From: Clostridiales bacterium
GTDB lineage: Bacteria; Bacillota; Clostridia; Christensenellales; Aristaeellaceae
Direction: 5' to 3'
NCBI GenBank assembly: GCA_015056085.1
Contig: SVHA01000001.1
Coordinates: 124,001-188,000, forward strand
DNA length: 64,000 nucleotides
Made by a program: the position numbers and the translations under genes. The notes beneath the pieces are model-generated. The model was not told the origin of the DNA. It searched no databases and saw nothing but the letters and a program-made list of their open reading frames with translations. Below, piece by piece: positions 19,175 to 28,718 of this stretch. The stretch's first letter is position 1; every line of letters starts with the position of its first letter.

Positions 19175-21805
19175 ATGAAACCTTACCGCTTATCCTCAAA
19201 TGACGTCCTTGAACAGCTTCGCTCCGGCCCCACAGGGCTGACACAACAGGAAGCCGCCCGCCGCAGGGAAACCCACGGCCCCAACAAACTCAAAGAGGCT
19301 GAAAAGGAAACGCTGATTCATCGCTTCCTGCGCCAGCTGGCGGACCCGATGATCATTGTGCTGCTGATTGCTGCGCTGATTTCCGGAGTGACGGCAGTGT
19401 ACAGCGGTGAATCCCTGGCGGATGTGTTCATCATCCTGTTCGTTGTGCTGCTCAACAGCGTGCTGGGCGTCATTCAGGAAAACAAGGCAGAGGAAGCCAT
19501 TGCCGCCCTCAAGGACATGACCGCCGCCAGCTGCAAGGTGATGCGGGACGGCGTGATGGTCGTCACCAATGCAGAAGACCTTGTGCCCGGCGACGTCATT
19601 GTGCTGGAAGCAGGCGACAGCGTCCCGGCGGACGCCCGTATCATGGAGTGCGCCTCTCTGAAGGTGGAGGAATCCGCCCTGACAGGAGAATCTGTGCCTG
19701 TTGAAAAGGATGTAGTTGTCCTGAAGGGTGACAATGTCCCCCTGGGCGACCGCAGAAATATGCTCTACATGGGTTCCAGCGTGGTGTATGGGCGTGGCAC
19801 AGCTGTTGTGTGTGAAACCGGCATGAAGACGGAAATGGGCAAGATTGCCGACGCCCTGACACAAGCCCAGGAAGAAAAAACGCCCCTGCAAAAGAAACTC
19901 CACGGCCTGTCCAAAACGCTGACATGGATTGTGCTGGGCGTGTGCGTGGTCATGTTCATCGGCGGCATCATCCGGCAGGGCGCTGTGACCATGGACGTGG
20001 TGATGAGCACCTTCATGATGTCTGTGTCGCTGGCAGTGGCGGCCATTCCCGAAGGGCTTGCTGCGGTGGTGACCATCGTGCTTTCGATGGGCGTGACAAA
20101 GATGAGCAAGCGAAACGCCGTCATTCGCCGCCTGACGGCAGTGGAAACCCTCGGCTGTGCCCAGGTCATCTGCTCTGATAAAACGGGAACGCTGACACAG
20201 AACAAAATGACCGTCACGGAATGCCACAGTGAGGATGAATTCACTCTGCGTATGGGTATGGCACTGTGCTGTGATGCGAAACTAAACCGCCATCATGAAG
20301 CCGTGGGAGAGCCGACGGAATGTGCGCTGGTCGATCACGCCTGGAAAAACGGCCTGGACAAGGGCGCATTGGAAAGCGAGATGCCCCGCATTGCCGAGGC
20401 TCCCTTTGACTCCATACGTAAGATGATGTCCACGCTGCACCGCACCGAAAAGGGCGTGACACAGTTCACCAAAGGTGCGCCGGATGAAATACTGCGGCGG
20501 TGCAGCCGGATCCTCACTGCCCAGGGCGTGCGGCCCATGACGGAGGAAGACCGCAGCCGGATTCTTGCCACTAACAAGCAGATGGCAGACAAGGCACTGC
20601 GTGTGCTGGCACTGGCCAGAGTAGAGTACGCCGAAGTGCCGGAAGATACCCGTCCGGAGAAAATCGAAAGCGCCATGACCTTTGTGGGTATGATGGGCAT
20701 GATTGACCCTGTTCGCCCGGAAGTCAAGGACGCCGTGGCGCTGTGTCGTGGCGCCGGCATCCGACCGGTGATGATCACCGGCGACCACATCGACACCGCT
20801 GTGGCCATCGCAAAGGAACTGGGCATTATCGTGAGCCGTGATCAGGCCATGCTGGGCGCTGAGCTGGATGCTCTCACAGACGAACAACTCGACCTTCAGG
20901 TGGAAAATGTGGGTGTCTATGCCAGGGTGCAGCCAGAACACAAGGTGCGTATCGTCCAGGCATGGAAGCGCAAGGGCATGATCGTTGCCATGACGGGCGA
21001 CGGAGTCAACGATGCGCCCTCCATCAAGGCGGCGGACATTGGCGTGGGCATGGGCATCACGGGCACGGACGTGACCAAGGGCGTAGCAGATATGATTCTG
21101 GCGGATGACAACTTCGCCACCATTGTCACGGCGGTGGAGGAAGGCCGGCGCATCTATGCCAACATCCGCAAGGCAATTCAGTTCCTGCTGTCCTCCAATC
21201 TGAGCGAGGTCATCAGCATTTTCACCGCCACCATGCTTGGATTCACCATCCTCAAGCCCGCTCACATTCTGTGGATCAACCTCATCACCGATTCCATTCC
21301 CGCCTTGGCGCTGGGCATGGAGGAAGGGGAGGACGACGCCATGAAGCAGCCGCCCCGCAATGCCAATGAGGGCGTGTTTGCCGGCGGCGTGGGGGCTGAT
21401 GTGGCCTATCAGGGCCTGATTGTGGCGCTGCTTACGCTGGCGGCGTACTTTGTGGGGCACTTCATGGAAAGCGGCGTATGGGAGATCGCCAACAGCCCCG
21501 ATGGCATGACGATGGCTTTCCTGACCATGTCGCTGGCGGAAATCTTCCAGTCCTTCAATATGCGTTCCCGCAGAGGGAGCATCTTCACACTGAAGAAGCA
21601 GAACAAGTGGCTTTGGGGCGGCGCTGTTGCGGCGTTCCTGCTGACCACGGCTGTGATTTTCGTGCCCTTCCTTGCTGAACTCTTCGGCTTCACGGCGATT
21701 TCTGCTGCGGAATATATCGTGGCGATCCTGCTGTCTGCTTTGGTGATTCCTGCGGTGGAGGCGGTCAAGTGGGTGCAGCGTCGACATCAGAAAACTGCGG
21801 ATTGA
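19175..21805 (+). CDS. P-type cation ATPase, Ca2+/Mn2+ export type
   Basis: An 876-residue P2-type ATPase. It has an N-terminal cation-transporter domain, actuator motif LTGES, membrane-4 motif IPEGLAAVV, phosphorylation site SDKTGTLTQ with D335, the GDGVND hinge, and the INLITDSIPALALG membrane-6 motif seen in calcium/manganese pumps. The riboswitch upstream points to manganese efflux, as shown for Lactococcus YoaB; calcium transport remains possible. The ATG at 19175 follows GGAAGGAG; the longer frame to 19130 begins inside the riboswitch terminator. Predicted in the plasma membrane. Confidence 0.93.
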   Translation: MKPYRLSSNDVLEQLRSGPTGLTQQEAARRRETHGPNKLKEAEKETLIHRFLRQLADPMIIVLLIAALISGVTAVYSGESLADVFIILFVVLLNSVLGVIQENKAEEAIAALKDMTAASCKVMRDGVMVVTNAEDLVPGDVIVLEAGDSVPADARIMECASLKVEESALTGESVPVEKDVVVLKGDNVPLGDRRNMLYMGSSVVYGRGTAVVCETGMKTEMGKIADALTQAQEEKTPLQKKLHGLSKTLTWIVLGVCVVMFIGGIIRQGAVTMDVVMSTFMMSVSLAVAAIPEGLAAVVTIVLSMGVTKMSKRNAVIRRLTAVETLGCAQVICSDKTGTLTQNKMTVTECHSEDEFTLRMGMALCCDAKLNRHHEAVGEPTECALVDHAWKNGLDKGALESEMPRIAEAPFDSIRKMMSTLHRTEKGVTQFTKGAPDEILRRCSRILTAQGVRPMTEEDRSRILATNKQMADKALRVLALARVEYAEVPEDTRPEKIESAMTFVGMMGMIDPVRPEVKDAVALCRGAGIRPVMITGDHIDTAVAIAKELGIIVSRDQAMLGAELDALTDEQLDLQVENVGVYARVQPEHKVRIVQAWKRKGMIVAMTGDGVNDAPSIKAADIGVGMGITGTDVTKGVADMILADDNFATIVTAVEEGRRIYANIRKAIQFLLSSNLSEVISIFTATMLGFTILKPAHILWINLITDSIPALALGMEEGEDDAMKQPPRNANEGVFAGGVGADVAYQGLIVALLTLAAYFVGHFMESGVWEIANSPDGMTMAFLTMSLAEIFQSFNMRSRRGSIFTLKKQNKWLWGGAVAAFLLTTAVIFVPFLAELFGFTAISAAEYIVAILLSALVIPAVEAVKWVQRRHQKTAD

Positions 21806-21813
21806 TTTCCCTC

Positions 21814-21842
21814 TTGACGCAGGGCGAATGGTGAATTATACT
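21814..21842 (+). promoter_or_regulatory. Promoter of the TetR-family gene
   Basis: TTGACG (21814-21819), exactly 17 bp, then TATACT (21837-21842), 31 bp before the tetR-type ATG. Confidence 0.8.
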
Positions 21843-21873
21843 GGCACAAAGGCAGCCTATCAGGAGGTGCATC

Positions 21874-22569
21874 ATGCGCAAAGGGGACGAAAAACGCCGG
21901 GAGATGCTGACGGTGGCAGAGCGATTGTTCTGTCTCAGGGGGTATGAAGCCACCAGCGTCCAGGATATTCTGGACGTGCTGGGCGCCAGCAAGGGCGGAT
22001 TCTACCATCATTTCGCCAGCAAGGAAGCGCTGCTTGTCACCCTGTGTGAGCAGCGTGCCCAACAGGCGCTGGAAGCAACGGAACAGGCACTTCTTCAACA
22101 TGCCAAGCCCATGGAGCGCCTGAATTGCGTGCTGCATGGCTTTCTGCCCCTTCGCCTGACAGAAGTGCCTTTCCTGAATATGCTCCTGCCCCTGATGAGC
22201 AAGCCACAGAACAAGGCATTGCTCCTGCAGTATGAAGAGTCCATCACGGCGTCTTTTCTTCCCGTGATGGAACGTGAAATCTCCTTTGCGGAAAAATCCG
22301 AGGTGATCTTCCCCCACATCCGCAACAGCGCATCCATGGTGGCGGCGATTCTCCACACCTGTTGGAAGGAAATCGCACGGGAGATGCTCGACTGGATGGA
22401 AGGCATCGCTGACATGGACGTATCGGCGCTCCTTGAACACCTCACCCGGATGCGTAAGGCCATTGAAGTACTGCTGGACGCACCTTATGGCTCCGTGGAA
22501 GTCATCACCCTGCCGGAGTGGGGCGATGTAGCTGCTGAACTGATTCGCCTGCGGATGGCAGATGAATAA
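21874..22569 (+). CDS. TetR/AcrR family transcriptional regulator
   Basis: A 231-residue regulator with an N-terminal TetR helix-turn-helix (about residues 8-55: LTVAERLFCLRGYEATSV, then GASKGGFYHHFASKEAL). The C-terminal two thirds is an all-helical ligand domain without a recognisable effector class. AGGAGG precedes the ATG. It is monocistronic, with its own promoter and a terminator shared with the convergent ygiQ-type gene. Its targets are not shown by the sequence; the P-type ATPase directly upstream has its own riboswitch control. Confidence 0.9.
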   Translation: MRKGDEKRREMLTVAERLFCLRGYEATSVQDILDVLGASKGGFYHHFASKEALLVTLCEQRAQQALEATEQALLQHAKPMERLNCVLHGFLPLRLTEVPFLNMLLPLMSKPQNKALLLQYEESITASFLPVMEREISFAEKSEVIFPHIRNSASMVAAILHTCWKEIAREMLDWMEGIADMDVSALLEHLTRMRKAIEVLLDAPYGSVEVITLPEWGDVAAELIRLRMADE

Positions 22570-22575
22570 TTAACA

Positions 22576-22615
22576 AAAGCGCTGCTGTACTTACGGGTAC
22601 AGCAGCGTGTTTTAT
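22576..22615. terminator. Bidirectional terminator between tetR-type and ygiQ-type genes
   Basis: An 11 bp perfect stem, CGCTGCTGTAC (22580-22590) with GTACAGCAGCG (22597-22607), flanked by AAAA on the left and TTTT on the right, serving both convergent genes. Confidence 0.88.
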
Positions 22616-24618
22616 TTGCCGGATTTGCCCTTCTTTCTGGGCCTCTGGGTCGATTTGCGCTCCGTGCGGCTGCGGGGAGAAGGAGTGGAATCGGGATAGA
22701 TCGTCTTGCCGCCCTCACGATGATGCCTGCGGGGCTTGGGGGTTTCCGTGTCCTTCTTTCGGCGATGCTCTCCGGCGCCGTTGCGGGGTTGCTTGGTGCT
22801 GTTTTCCGGACGGCGGCCTTCTTCAGGAGCAACGAGACAGCCGGGACGGAAGCCGATGAGGTCCTCCCGACCGGCAAGGCGCAGCGCTTTGCGTACCAGT
22901 TCCCGGTTGGCGGGATTGCGGTATTGCATCAGCGCCCGCTGCATGGTTTTCTCTTCGGGAGAGCGGGCCACATAGACCGTCTTCATGGTGCGGGGATCAA
23001 GGCCTGTGTAGAACATACAGGTGGAAAGGGTGCCGGGCGTGGGATAGAAATCCTGCACCTGATCGGGCTGGAAGCCTGTATCCCTGAGATAGCACGCCAG
23101 CTCCACGGCGGCCTTCAGGTCGGAGCCGGGGTGGCTGCTCATCAGGTAGGGGATCAGATATTGCTTGAGCCCCAGGCGCTCGTTCATTTCGGTATAGCGC
23201 TTCACAAAGGCGTCGTAGGTCTCCCGGTGGGGCTTGCCCATCCTGTCCAGCACATTGGGGCAGACGTGTTCCGGCGCCACCTTTAGCTGACCGGAAATGT
23301 GGTGCTGGCAAAGCTCTTTCAGGAAGGTCGTGTCCTTGTCCGCCATGATGTAGTCATACCGCAATCCGGATCGGATGAACACCTTCTTGACTTTTGGCAG
23401 CGCACGCAGTTTCCGCAGGATGGACACAAATTCTGAGTGATCCACCGTCATGTTCTTGCAGGGGGAAGGGTAGAGGCACTGCCGGTTTTTGCAGGTGCCG
23501 CAGGTGAGTTGCTTTTCGCAGGAAGGCTTGCGGAAATTGGCGGTCGGGCCGCCCACATCGTGGATATACCCCTTGAAGTGCGGCAGGGTGGTGAGCAGTT
23601 TGCCTTCTTTCAGGATGCTTTCTTCGCTGCGGGACTGGATGATGCGCCCCTGATGGAAGGTGATGGCGCAGAAACTGCAGGAGCCGAAACAGCCTCTGGT
23701 GGCTGCAATGGAAAACTCCACTTCCTGCAGAGCCGGAATGCCGCCGTCCTTGTCATACATGGGGTGCCATTTGCGGGTGAAAGGCAGTTCATACACATCG
23801 TCCAGCGCCTGGCGGTTCAGGGGCAGACAGGGCTGATTCTGAATCAGATATCTGTCCGTGTCCTGCTTCTGACACAGGCGCTTGCCTCTGATGGCGTCCT
23901 GCTCGGTGTATTGGGTCAGGAAGGCTTCCGCATATTTGCGTTTGTCGCTGATGACTTCGTCATGTCCCGGCAGCTGTTCACAGGAAGCATCGGGCGTCTT
24001 GCTCATGTAACAGATGCCCCGCATTCTGGGCAGTTCAGCGGGATTCATGCCGTCAGCCACCCAGTTGGCGCATTCAATGATGCTGGTTTCGCCCATGCCG
24101 TACATGAGCAGCGTTGCGCCGGAATCCACCAAAATGGAGTGACGCACCTTGTCGTCCCAGTAGTCATAATGGGAAAACCGGCGCAGACTGGCCTCCACGC
24201 CACCGATGAGAATCGGCACATCCCGGTAGGCCTGCCTGATCTTGTTGCAATAAACGATGGTGGCCCGGTCCGGGCGCATATTGCCCTTGCCGCCGGGGGC
24301 GTAGGCATCGTCATGGCGCCGCTTTTTGGCCACAGTATAGTGGTTCACCATGCTGTCGATGACGCCTGCCGTCACCAGAAAGCCCAGTCGGGGCTTGCCA
24401 AACCGGGTGAAGGCAGAAGCGTCCTGCCAGGGCGGCAAGCACAGCATGGCCACCCGGTATCCGGCCTTTTCCAGTATGCGGCTGATGATGGCATGACCAA
24501 AAGAGGGATGGTCCACATAAGCGTCGCCGCAGACGAACACAAAGTCCGGTACATCCCAGCCGAGCTGCTGGCATTCCTGCATTGTGACTGGCAAAAATCC
24601 ATGCATCAGGGTGTTCAT
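22612..24618 (-). CDS. YgiQ family radical SAM protein
   Basis: A 668-residue protein of the YgiQ (UPF0313) family. The N-terminal region resembles a cobalamin-binding-like domain, then the radical SAM cluster motif CFGSCSFC occurs near residue 312, and the region around 570 has the family's PDQVQDFYPTPGT. The family's reaction is unknown. The C-terminal 70 residues are basic and low in complexity (Lys, Arg, Pro, Thr), suggesting nucleic-acid contact or a flexible tail. Its start overlaps the stop of the upstream unknown gene by 4 bp, indicating coupled expression. Confidence 0.92.
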   Translation of the reverse strand: MNTLMHGFLPVTMQECQQLGWDVPDFVFVCGDAYVDHPSFGHAIISRILEKAGYRVAMLCLPPWQDASAFTRFGKPRLGFLVTAGVIDSMVNHYTVAKKRRHDDAYAPGGKGNMRPDRATIVYCNKIRQAYRDVPILIGGVEASLRRFSHYDYWDDKVRHSILVDSGATLLMYGMGETSIIECANWVADGMNPAELPRMRGICYMSKTPDASCEQLPGHDEVISDKRKYAEAFLTQYTEQDAIRGKRLCQKQDTDRYLIQNQPCLPLNRQALDDVYELPFTRKWHPMYDKDGGIPALQEVEFSIAATRGCFGSCSFCAITFHQGRIIQSRSEESILKEGKLLTTLPHFKGYIHDVGGPTANFRKPSCEKQLTCGTCKNRQCLYPSPCKNMTVDHSEFVSILRKLRALPKVKKVFIRSGLRYDYIMADKDTTFLKELCQHHISGQLKVAPEHVCPNVLDRMGKPHRETYDAFVKRYTEMNERLGLKQYLIPYLMSSHPGSDLKAAVELACYLRDTGFQPDQVQDFYPTPGTLSTCMFYTGLDPRTMKTVYVARSPEEKTMQRALMQYRNPANRELVRKALRLAGREDLIGFRPGCLVAPEEGRRPENSTKQPRNGAGEHRRKKDTETPKPRRHHREGGKTIYPDSTPSPRSRTERKSTQRPRKKGKSGK

Positions 24619-25055
24619 GGAGTCTCCTTTTCAAGGGGGATTTCAATGGCGGCACGGGTCATCTGGTACATTTCCAGTGCCTGGGGGAGCATCAGCACTT
24701 GGACGCCGCTTGAAGAAACAGTTTTTGTTGATTTCTCCCGGAGAAGGTCGTTGATGGCTTCCCGGCATGCCTGGGTGGATTCATTCAGCACACCGCTGAC
24801 GTCACACCACCCGGGATAGCATTTTGCCTGCCCGGATTCATCCACGCCGAAGCGTGTCAGCCGCAGGATGATGCAACCATTGGCATCGTCTCCGCAGGTG
24901 ATGTGCATCATCTGGGGCAGATGGTTGAATCCCATGGGGTCGACGGTATGCTTTTCACCTTCCGGCGTGCGGATGGTCATCTCAAACCCGGATAATTCAG
25001 CGAGAAGTGCATACATTTCAGCGCTGCTTAAGGCAAAATACGTCCTGTTGGTCAT
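24615..25055 (-). CDS. Unknown protein coupled to YgiQ-type gene
   Basis: A 146-residue protein that I do not recognise. It is hydrophilic, without signal peptide or membrane span, and contains three cysteines, in the segments HITCGDD, AKCYPGWCD; no metal motif is clear. The start at 25055 is chosen because GAAGGAG lies just upstream; the frame could extend to a TTG at 25070. The stop overlaps the ygiQ-type ATG, so it is probably cotranslated with that radical SAM protein and might be an accessory or substrate; this is inference from position only. Confidence 0.7.
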   Translation of the reverse strand: MTNRTYFALSSAEMYALLAELSGFEMTIRTPEGEKHTVDPMGFNHLPQMMHITCGDDANGCIILRLTRFGVDESGQAKCYPGWCDVSGVLNESTQACREAINDLLREKSTKTVSSSGVQVLMLPQALEMYQMTRAAIEIPLEKETP

Positions 25056-25127
25056 GAGCGGCTCCTTCAAATGGAATCATGTTTATTGTACAGGAGATGA
25101 TGCCCCCTGTCAAGAAAGGGAAAGGGC

Positions 25128-25157
25128 TTGCGCATCTGCATCAAGGCATGGTATAAT
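25128..25157 (+). promoter_or_regulatory. Promoter of deoD
   Basis: TTGCGC (25128-25133), 18 bp spacer, perfect TATAAT (25152-25157), 49 bp before the start codon. Confidence 0.75.
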
Positions 25158-25205
25158 CAGTTCAAGAGACATCATCCGCTGATGATGCAGGAAAGGAGTT
25201 TTTCC

Positions 25206-25919
25206 ATGAGCAATCCTAACATTCCTACGCCCCACATCACCGCCAAAGAGGGTGACTTTGCCCCCACTGTGCTGATGCCCGGCGATCCCCTTCGGGCCAA
25301 ATACATTGCTGAACACTATCTGGAAGATGCTGTGCTGGTGAACAACACCCGCGGCGTGCAGGGCTATACAGGCTATTACAAGGGCAAGCGTGTGTCCGTG
25401 ATGGCTTCCGGCATGGGTATGCCCTCCATTGGCATCTATTCCTATGAACTGTACAACTTCTACGGCGTGGAAAACATCATCCGCATCGGTTCCGCCGGTC
25501 AGATCGATCAGAATCTGAAACTGCGGGATATCGTCGTCGGCATGAGCTGCTATACCAACTCCAATTTCGGCGCTCAGTTCGGCTTCAACGGCTACACGGC
25601 TCCCTGCTGTTCCTGGAAACTGCTGAAGGCCGCCATGGAAGCGGGCGAGAAACTGGGCCAGGTGCCCGTTCCCGGCGCTCTTTATTCCTCTGACACCTTC
25701 TATGACGAGTCTGCGCCCGCCGGCAAGCTGCAGAAGCTGGGCGTGCTGGCTGTGGAAATGGAAGCCGCTGCGCTGTATCTCAACGCTGCCCGTGCCGGTA
25801 AGCACGCGCTGGCACTGTGCACCATCTCCGATAATGTCTTCACCGGCGAAGGACTGGACGCCGAAGCCCGTCAGAACACCTTCACCAAGATGATGGAGAT
25901 CGCCCTGGAAATCGCCTGA
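25206..25919 (+). CDS. deoD: Purine-nucleoside phosphorylase, DeoD type
   Basis: A 237-residue hexameric-type purine nucleoside phosphorylase that splits purine (deoxy)nucleosides with phosphate into base and pentose-1-phosphate for salvage. The LMPGDPLRAKYIAE motif near residue 23, the GMGMPS phosphate-site region near 65, RIGSAGQ near 90, and VEMEAAALY near 182 are typical. GTG/ATG ambiguity is absent: GGAAAGGAG lies before the ATG at 25206. It is followed after 23 nt by a small iron-sulfur protein gene. Confidence 0.97.
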   Translation: MSNPNIPTPHITAKEGDFAPTVLMPGDPLRAKYIAEHYLEDAVLVNNTRGVQGYTGYYKGKRVSVMASGMGMPSIGIYSYELYNFYGVENIIRIGSAGQIDQNLKLRDIVVGMSCYTNSNFGAQFGFNGYTAPCCSWKLLKAAMEAGEKLGQVPVPGALYSSDTFYDESAPAGKLQKLGVLAVEMEAAALYLNAARAGKHALALCTISDNVFTGEGLDAEARQNTFTKMMEIALEIA

Positions 25920-25942
25920 TATTTCATCAAGGAGACGCAACC

Positions 25943-26200
25943 ATGATCAAAATCAGCATCTGCGGCGGCGGAAACTGCGATATGAATGGCTCCTTTGAGA
26001 CCATGGCGGCCTTTATCAAAGCGGTGGATGACGCCGGGTTGTACAGCGACGTCGTTCTCACCAAGGCCTTCTGCATGGGCGAGTGTAACAACGGCCCCTG
26101 TGTGCGCATTGATGGCGTCAAGTTCCGCCATGTGCATCCTGAAGATGTGGCGGTACTCATGGCGACGGAAGTCGTGCCCAAGGTCAGGGCGGAACAGTAA
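25943..26200 (+). CDS. Thioredoxin-fold 2Fe-2S ferredoxin-like protein
   Basis: An 85-residue protein of the thioredoxin-like 2Fe-2S ferredoxin group (related to the NuoE/HydA-associated subunits). The cysteine spacing C7-x4-C12 and C44-x3-C48 fits the NuoE-type cluster ligands, with an additional C53. It stands alone and not in a hydrogenase or complex I operon, so the electron partner is unknown. It follows deoD by 23 nt and ends before a strong terminator, so it is probably cotranscribed with deoD, but a functional link is not evident. Confidence 0.85.
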   Translation: MIKISICGGGNCDMNGSFETMAAFIKAVDDAGLYSDVVLTKAFCMGECNNGPCVRIDGVKFRHVHPEDVAVLMATEVVPKVRAEQ

Positions 26201-26212
26201 CATACACATTTT

Positions 26213-26241
26213 CCGGCCCGGAAATCTCCGGGCCGGTTTTT
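26213..26241 (+). terminator. Rho-independent terminator after the deoD unit
   Basis: CCGGCCCGGA (26213-26222) pairs with TCCGGGCCGG (26227-26236) around AATC, then five T. Confidence 0.93.
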
Positions 26242-26303
26242 GATTGCAACTGATTTCAAAAAAATAAACAGGCACAGCGCAAGCCGTGCCTGATGTGATG
26301 TGG

Positions 26304-28385
26304 TTATACGTTGAACAGGAGATCAGCGTAGGTGGGGAAGGGCCAGTCCTTGCGGCCCACCAGCAGTTCCAGTTCGTCGGCGATGGATCGCACCAGATTC
26401 ATGGCGGGAATGATGACGTCATGCTCGTACCGGGCGTCCAGATAATGATTCACCGTGGGCTGATGGGAAGTAACCGCCGCCCGCAGCGCATCGATGGCGT
26501 CGGAGAGTTCAGTGATGCGCTCGTCCAGCTTGGCCAGAATGCGATGGGGGGCGGTTGCCGGAAGCCCTGCCGCATTCACGCTGTTGCAGGTGTCCGCCAC
26601 ATGGCCCATGTAGGTCATGCAGCAGGGGAGAATCTGCCTTTCCGCCATCATGAGGGTGGTTTCCGCCTCGATGTTGATGACCTTGGCGTAATTGTCCAGG
26701 CGGATTTCATGGCGGGCACGCAGTTCCGCCTCGGAGAACACATGGTGGCGTTCAAACAGAGCGATGTTTTCCGGGGAAATCAGGGCTTCCACGGCGTCCA
26801 GCGTGTTGGTGAGGTTCGGCAGGCCGCGGCGGGCTGCTTCTTCCACCCATTCGTCGGAATATCCGTTGCCGTTGAAGATGATGCGCTTGTGCTTTTTGAG
26901 CGTCCTGACGATCAGGTTGTGCAGCGTTGACTGGAAGTCCTCGGCTGCCTCCAGTTCGTCGGCAAACTGCCGCAAAGACTCCGCCACGATGGTGTTGATC
27001 ATCACGTTGGCGCTGGAAATGGACTCACTGGCGCCCAGGGAGCGGAATTCAAACTTGTTGCCGGTGAAGGCGAAGGGGGAGGTGCGGTTGCGGTCGGTGT
27101 TGTCCTTGGGGAACTTGGGCAAAACGTGTACGCCGATCTCCAGATCCATCTTTTCAGAGGCCTGATATTCTTTGTCTGCCACAAAGGCGTCCACAATGGC
27201 GGTCAGTTCATCGCCCAGGAACATGGAGATAATCGCCGGGGGCGCTTCGTGGCCGCCCAGACGATGGTCGTTGCCGGCAGAGGATACAGCGGCCCGGAGC
27301 AGATCGGCGTGTTCATCCACCGCCTTGATGACAGCCGTCAGGAACAGCATAAACTGGGCGGAGGTGGAAGGATCATCGCCGGGATCCAGCAGGTTATAGC
27401 CGGTGTTGGTGGTCATGGACCAGTTGTTGTGCTTGCCGCTGCCGCTGACGCCGGCGAAGGGTTTTTCGTGTAGCAGACACACCATGCCATGACGCAGGGC
27501 TACCTTCTTCATGATTTCCATGGTCAGCTGGTTGTGATCCGTGGCCACGTTGCACACGGTGAAGATGGGCGCCATCTCGTGCTGGGCAGGAGCGGCTTCG
27601 TTGTGCTGGGTCTTGGCAAGGATACCCAACTTCCACAGTTCCTCGTTCAGCTCCGTCATAAAGGCATGAATGCGGGGCTTGATGCTGCCGAAGTAGTGGT
27701 CTTCCATTTCCTGACCCTTGGGCGGCTTGTTGCCAAACAACGTGCGGCCGGTGAAGATCAGGTCCTTGCGGTGATCGTGGATTTTCTTGTCCACCAGGAA
27801 GTATTCCTGTTCGGGGCCGACGGTGGGCACAACACGCGTGGCGTCCCGGCCGAAGAGCTTCAGGATGCGCACGGCGTGCTTGTTCAGCGTCTGCATGGAG
27901 CGCAAAAGAGGCGTTTTCTGATCCAGCGCCAGACCGCCGTAGGAGCAGAAAGCGGTGGGGATGCAAAGAACGCCGTCCTTGATAAAGGCGTAACTGGTGG
28001 GATCCCACGCAGTATAGCCGCGGGCTTCAAAGGTGGAGCGCAGGCCGCCGGAAGGGAAGGAAGAAGCGTCGGGCTCGCCCCGCACCAGTTCCTTGCCGCT
28101 GAATTCAAGAATCACCCGTCCGCCGGGCAGGGGGTGAATAAAGCTGTCGTGCTTTTCGGCGGTGATGCCGGTGAGGGGCTGAAACCAGTGGGTGAAGTGG
28201 GTCACACCACGCTCCACAGCCCAGTCCTTCATGGCATTTGCCACCACGTTGGCCAGTTCGGGGTTAAGCTGTCGCCCTTCTTCGATGGTTTTGTTCAGGG
28301 CCTGATAGGTATCCCGGGGCAGGCGTTCCTGCATGACGGCGTCGTTGAAAACGTTGCTGCCAAAGAGTTCTTCCATCGTGGGCAT
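26304..28385 (-). CDS. glnN: Glutamine synthetase type III
   Basis: A 693-residue GSIII enzyme, the large dodecameric glutamine synthetase found in Bacteroidetes and Clostridia, which makes glutamine from glutamate, ammonia and ATP. Typical signatures are seen: [13 protein letters not shown] near residue 212, [10 protein letters not shown] near 275, and [16 protein letters not shown] near 445. The ATG at 28385 is fixed by AAGGAGG just upstream; a longer open frame to 28562 crosses the promoter and is not used. It is monocistronic. Regulation by nitrogen is likely but no operator is visible. Confidence 0.96.
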   Translation of the reverse strand: MPTMEELFGSNVFNDAVMQERLPRDTYQALNKTIEEGRQLNPELANVVANAMKDWAVERGVTHFTHWFQPLTGITAEKHDSFIHPLPGGRVILEFSGKELVRGEPDASSFPSGGLRSTFEARGYTAWDPTSYAFIKDGVLCIPTAFCSYGGLALDQKTPLLRSMQTLNKHAVRILKLFGRDATRVVPTVGPEQEYFLVDKKIHDHRKDLIFTGRTLFGNKPPKGQEMEDHYFGSIKPRIHAFMTELNEELWKLGILAKTQHNEAAPAQHEMAPIFTVCNVATDHNQLTMEIMKKVALRHGMVCLLHEKPFAGVSGSGKHNNWSMTTNTGYNLLDPGDDPSTSAQFMLFLTAVIKAVDEHADLLRAAVSSAGNDHRLGGHEAPPAIISMFLGDELTAIVDAFVADKEYQASEKMDLEIGVHVLPKFPKDNTDRNRTSPFAFTGNKFEFRSLGASESISSANVMINTIVAESLRQFADELEAAEDFQSTLHNLIVRTLKKHKRIIFNGNGYSDEWVEEAARRGLPNLTNTLDAVEALISPENIALFERHHVFSEAELRARHEIRLDNYAKVINIEAETTLMMAERQILPCCMTYMGHVADTCNSVNAAGLPATAPHRILAKLDERITELSDAIDALRAAVTSHQPTVNHYLDARYEHDVIIPAMNLVRSIADELELLVGRKDWPFPTYADLLFNV

Positions 28386-28475
28386 GAGGGCGCCTCCTTG
28401 CTGACTGGGTGCATGATCAATGTAGAAATGGGCACTGCGAACAACACGCTCACAGCACCCATGCTGACGGGAAAA

Positions 28476-28504
28476 AGTATATCCTTTCAGCCCTTGTTTG
28501 TCAA
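28476..28504 (-). promoter_or_regulatory. Promoter of glutamine synthetase III
   Basis: On the minus strand, TTGACA (28504-28499), 17 bp, TATACT (28481-28476), about 90 bp before the start codon. A near-consensus promoter. The 333-base gap 28386-28718 holds this element and the divergent pcrA promoter and nothing else that I can name. Confidence 0.88.
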
Positions 28505-28595
28505 GCATTTTTCGCCGTTTTTCCTGTTTTTCCGCTGATTTTTCCGCTGCGTGGATTTTCATGCAAAAATCAATTCACCAGGCGCAAAAATCGGC

Positions 28596-28624
28596 TGGTC
28601 ATCAGGGGGAAAATGTGGTATACT
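28596..28624 (+). promoter_or_regulatory. Probable promoter of pcrA-ligA
   Basis: TGGTCA (28596-28601), 17 bp spacer, TATACT (28619-28624), about 95 bp before the pcrA start. Confidence 0.6.
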
Positions 28625-28718
28625 GTTTTTGTATGATACCATGAAGAGGTTTTGGGTTTTTCGCCCTCAAAAAGGCGATTTCGCCCTGACGTCAGCCTGA
28701 TGTGACGGAGGTGATCAC

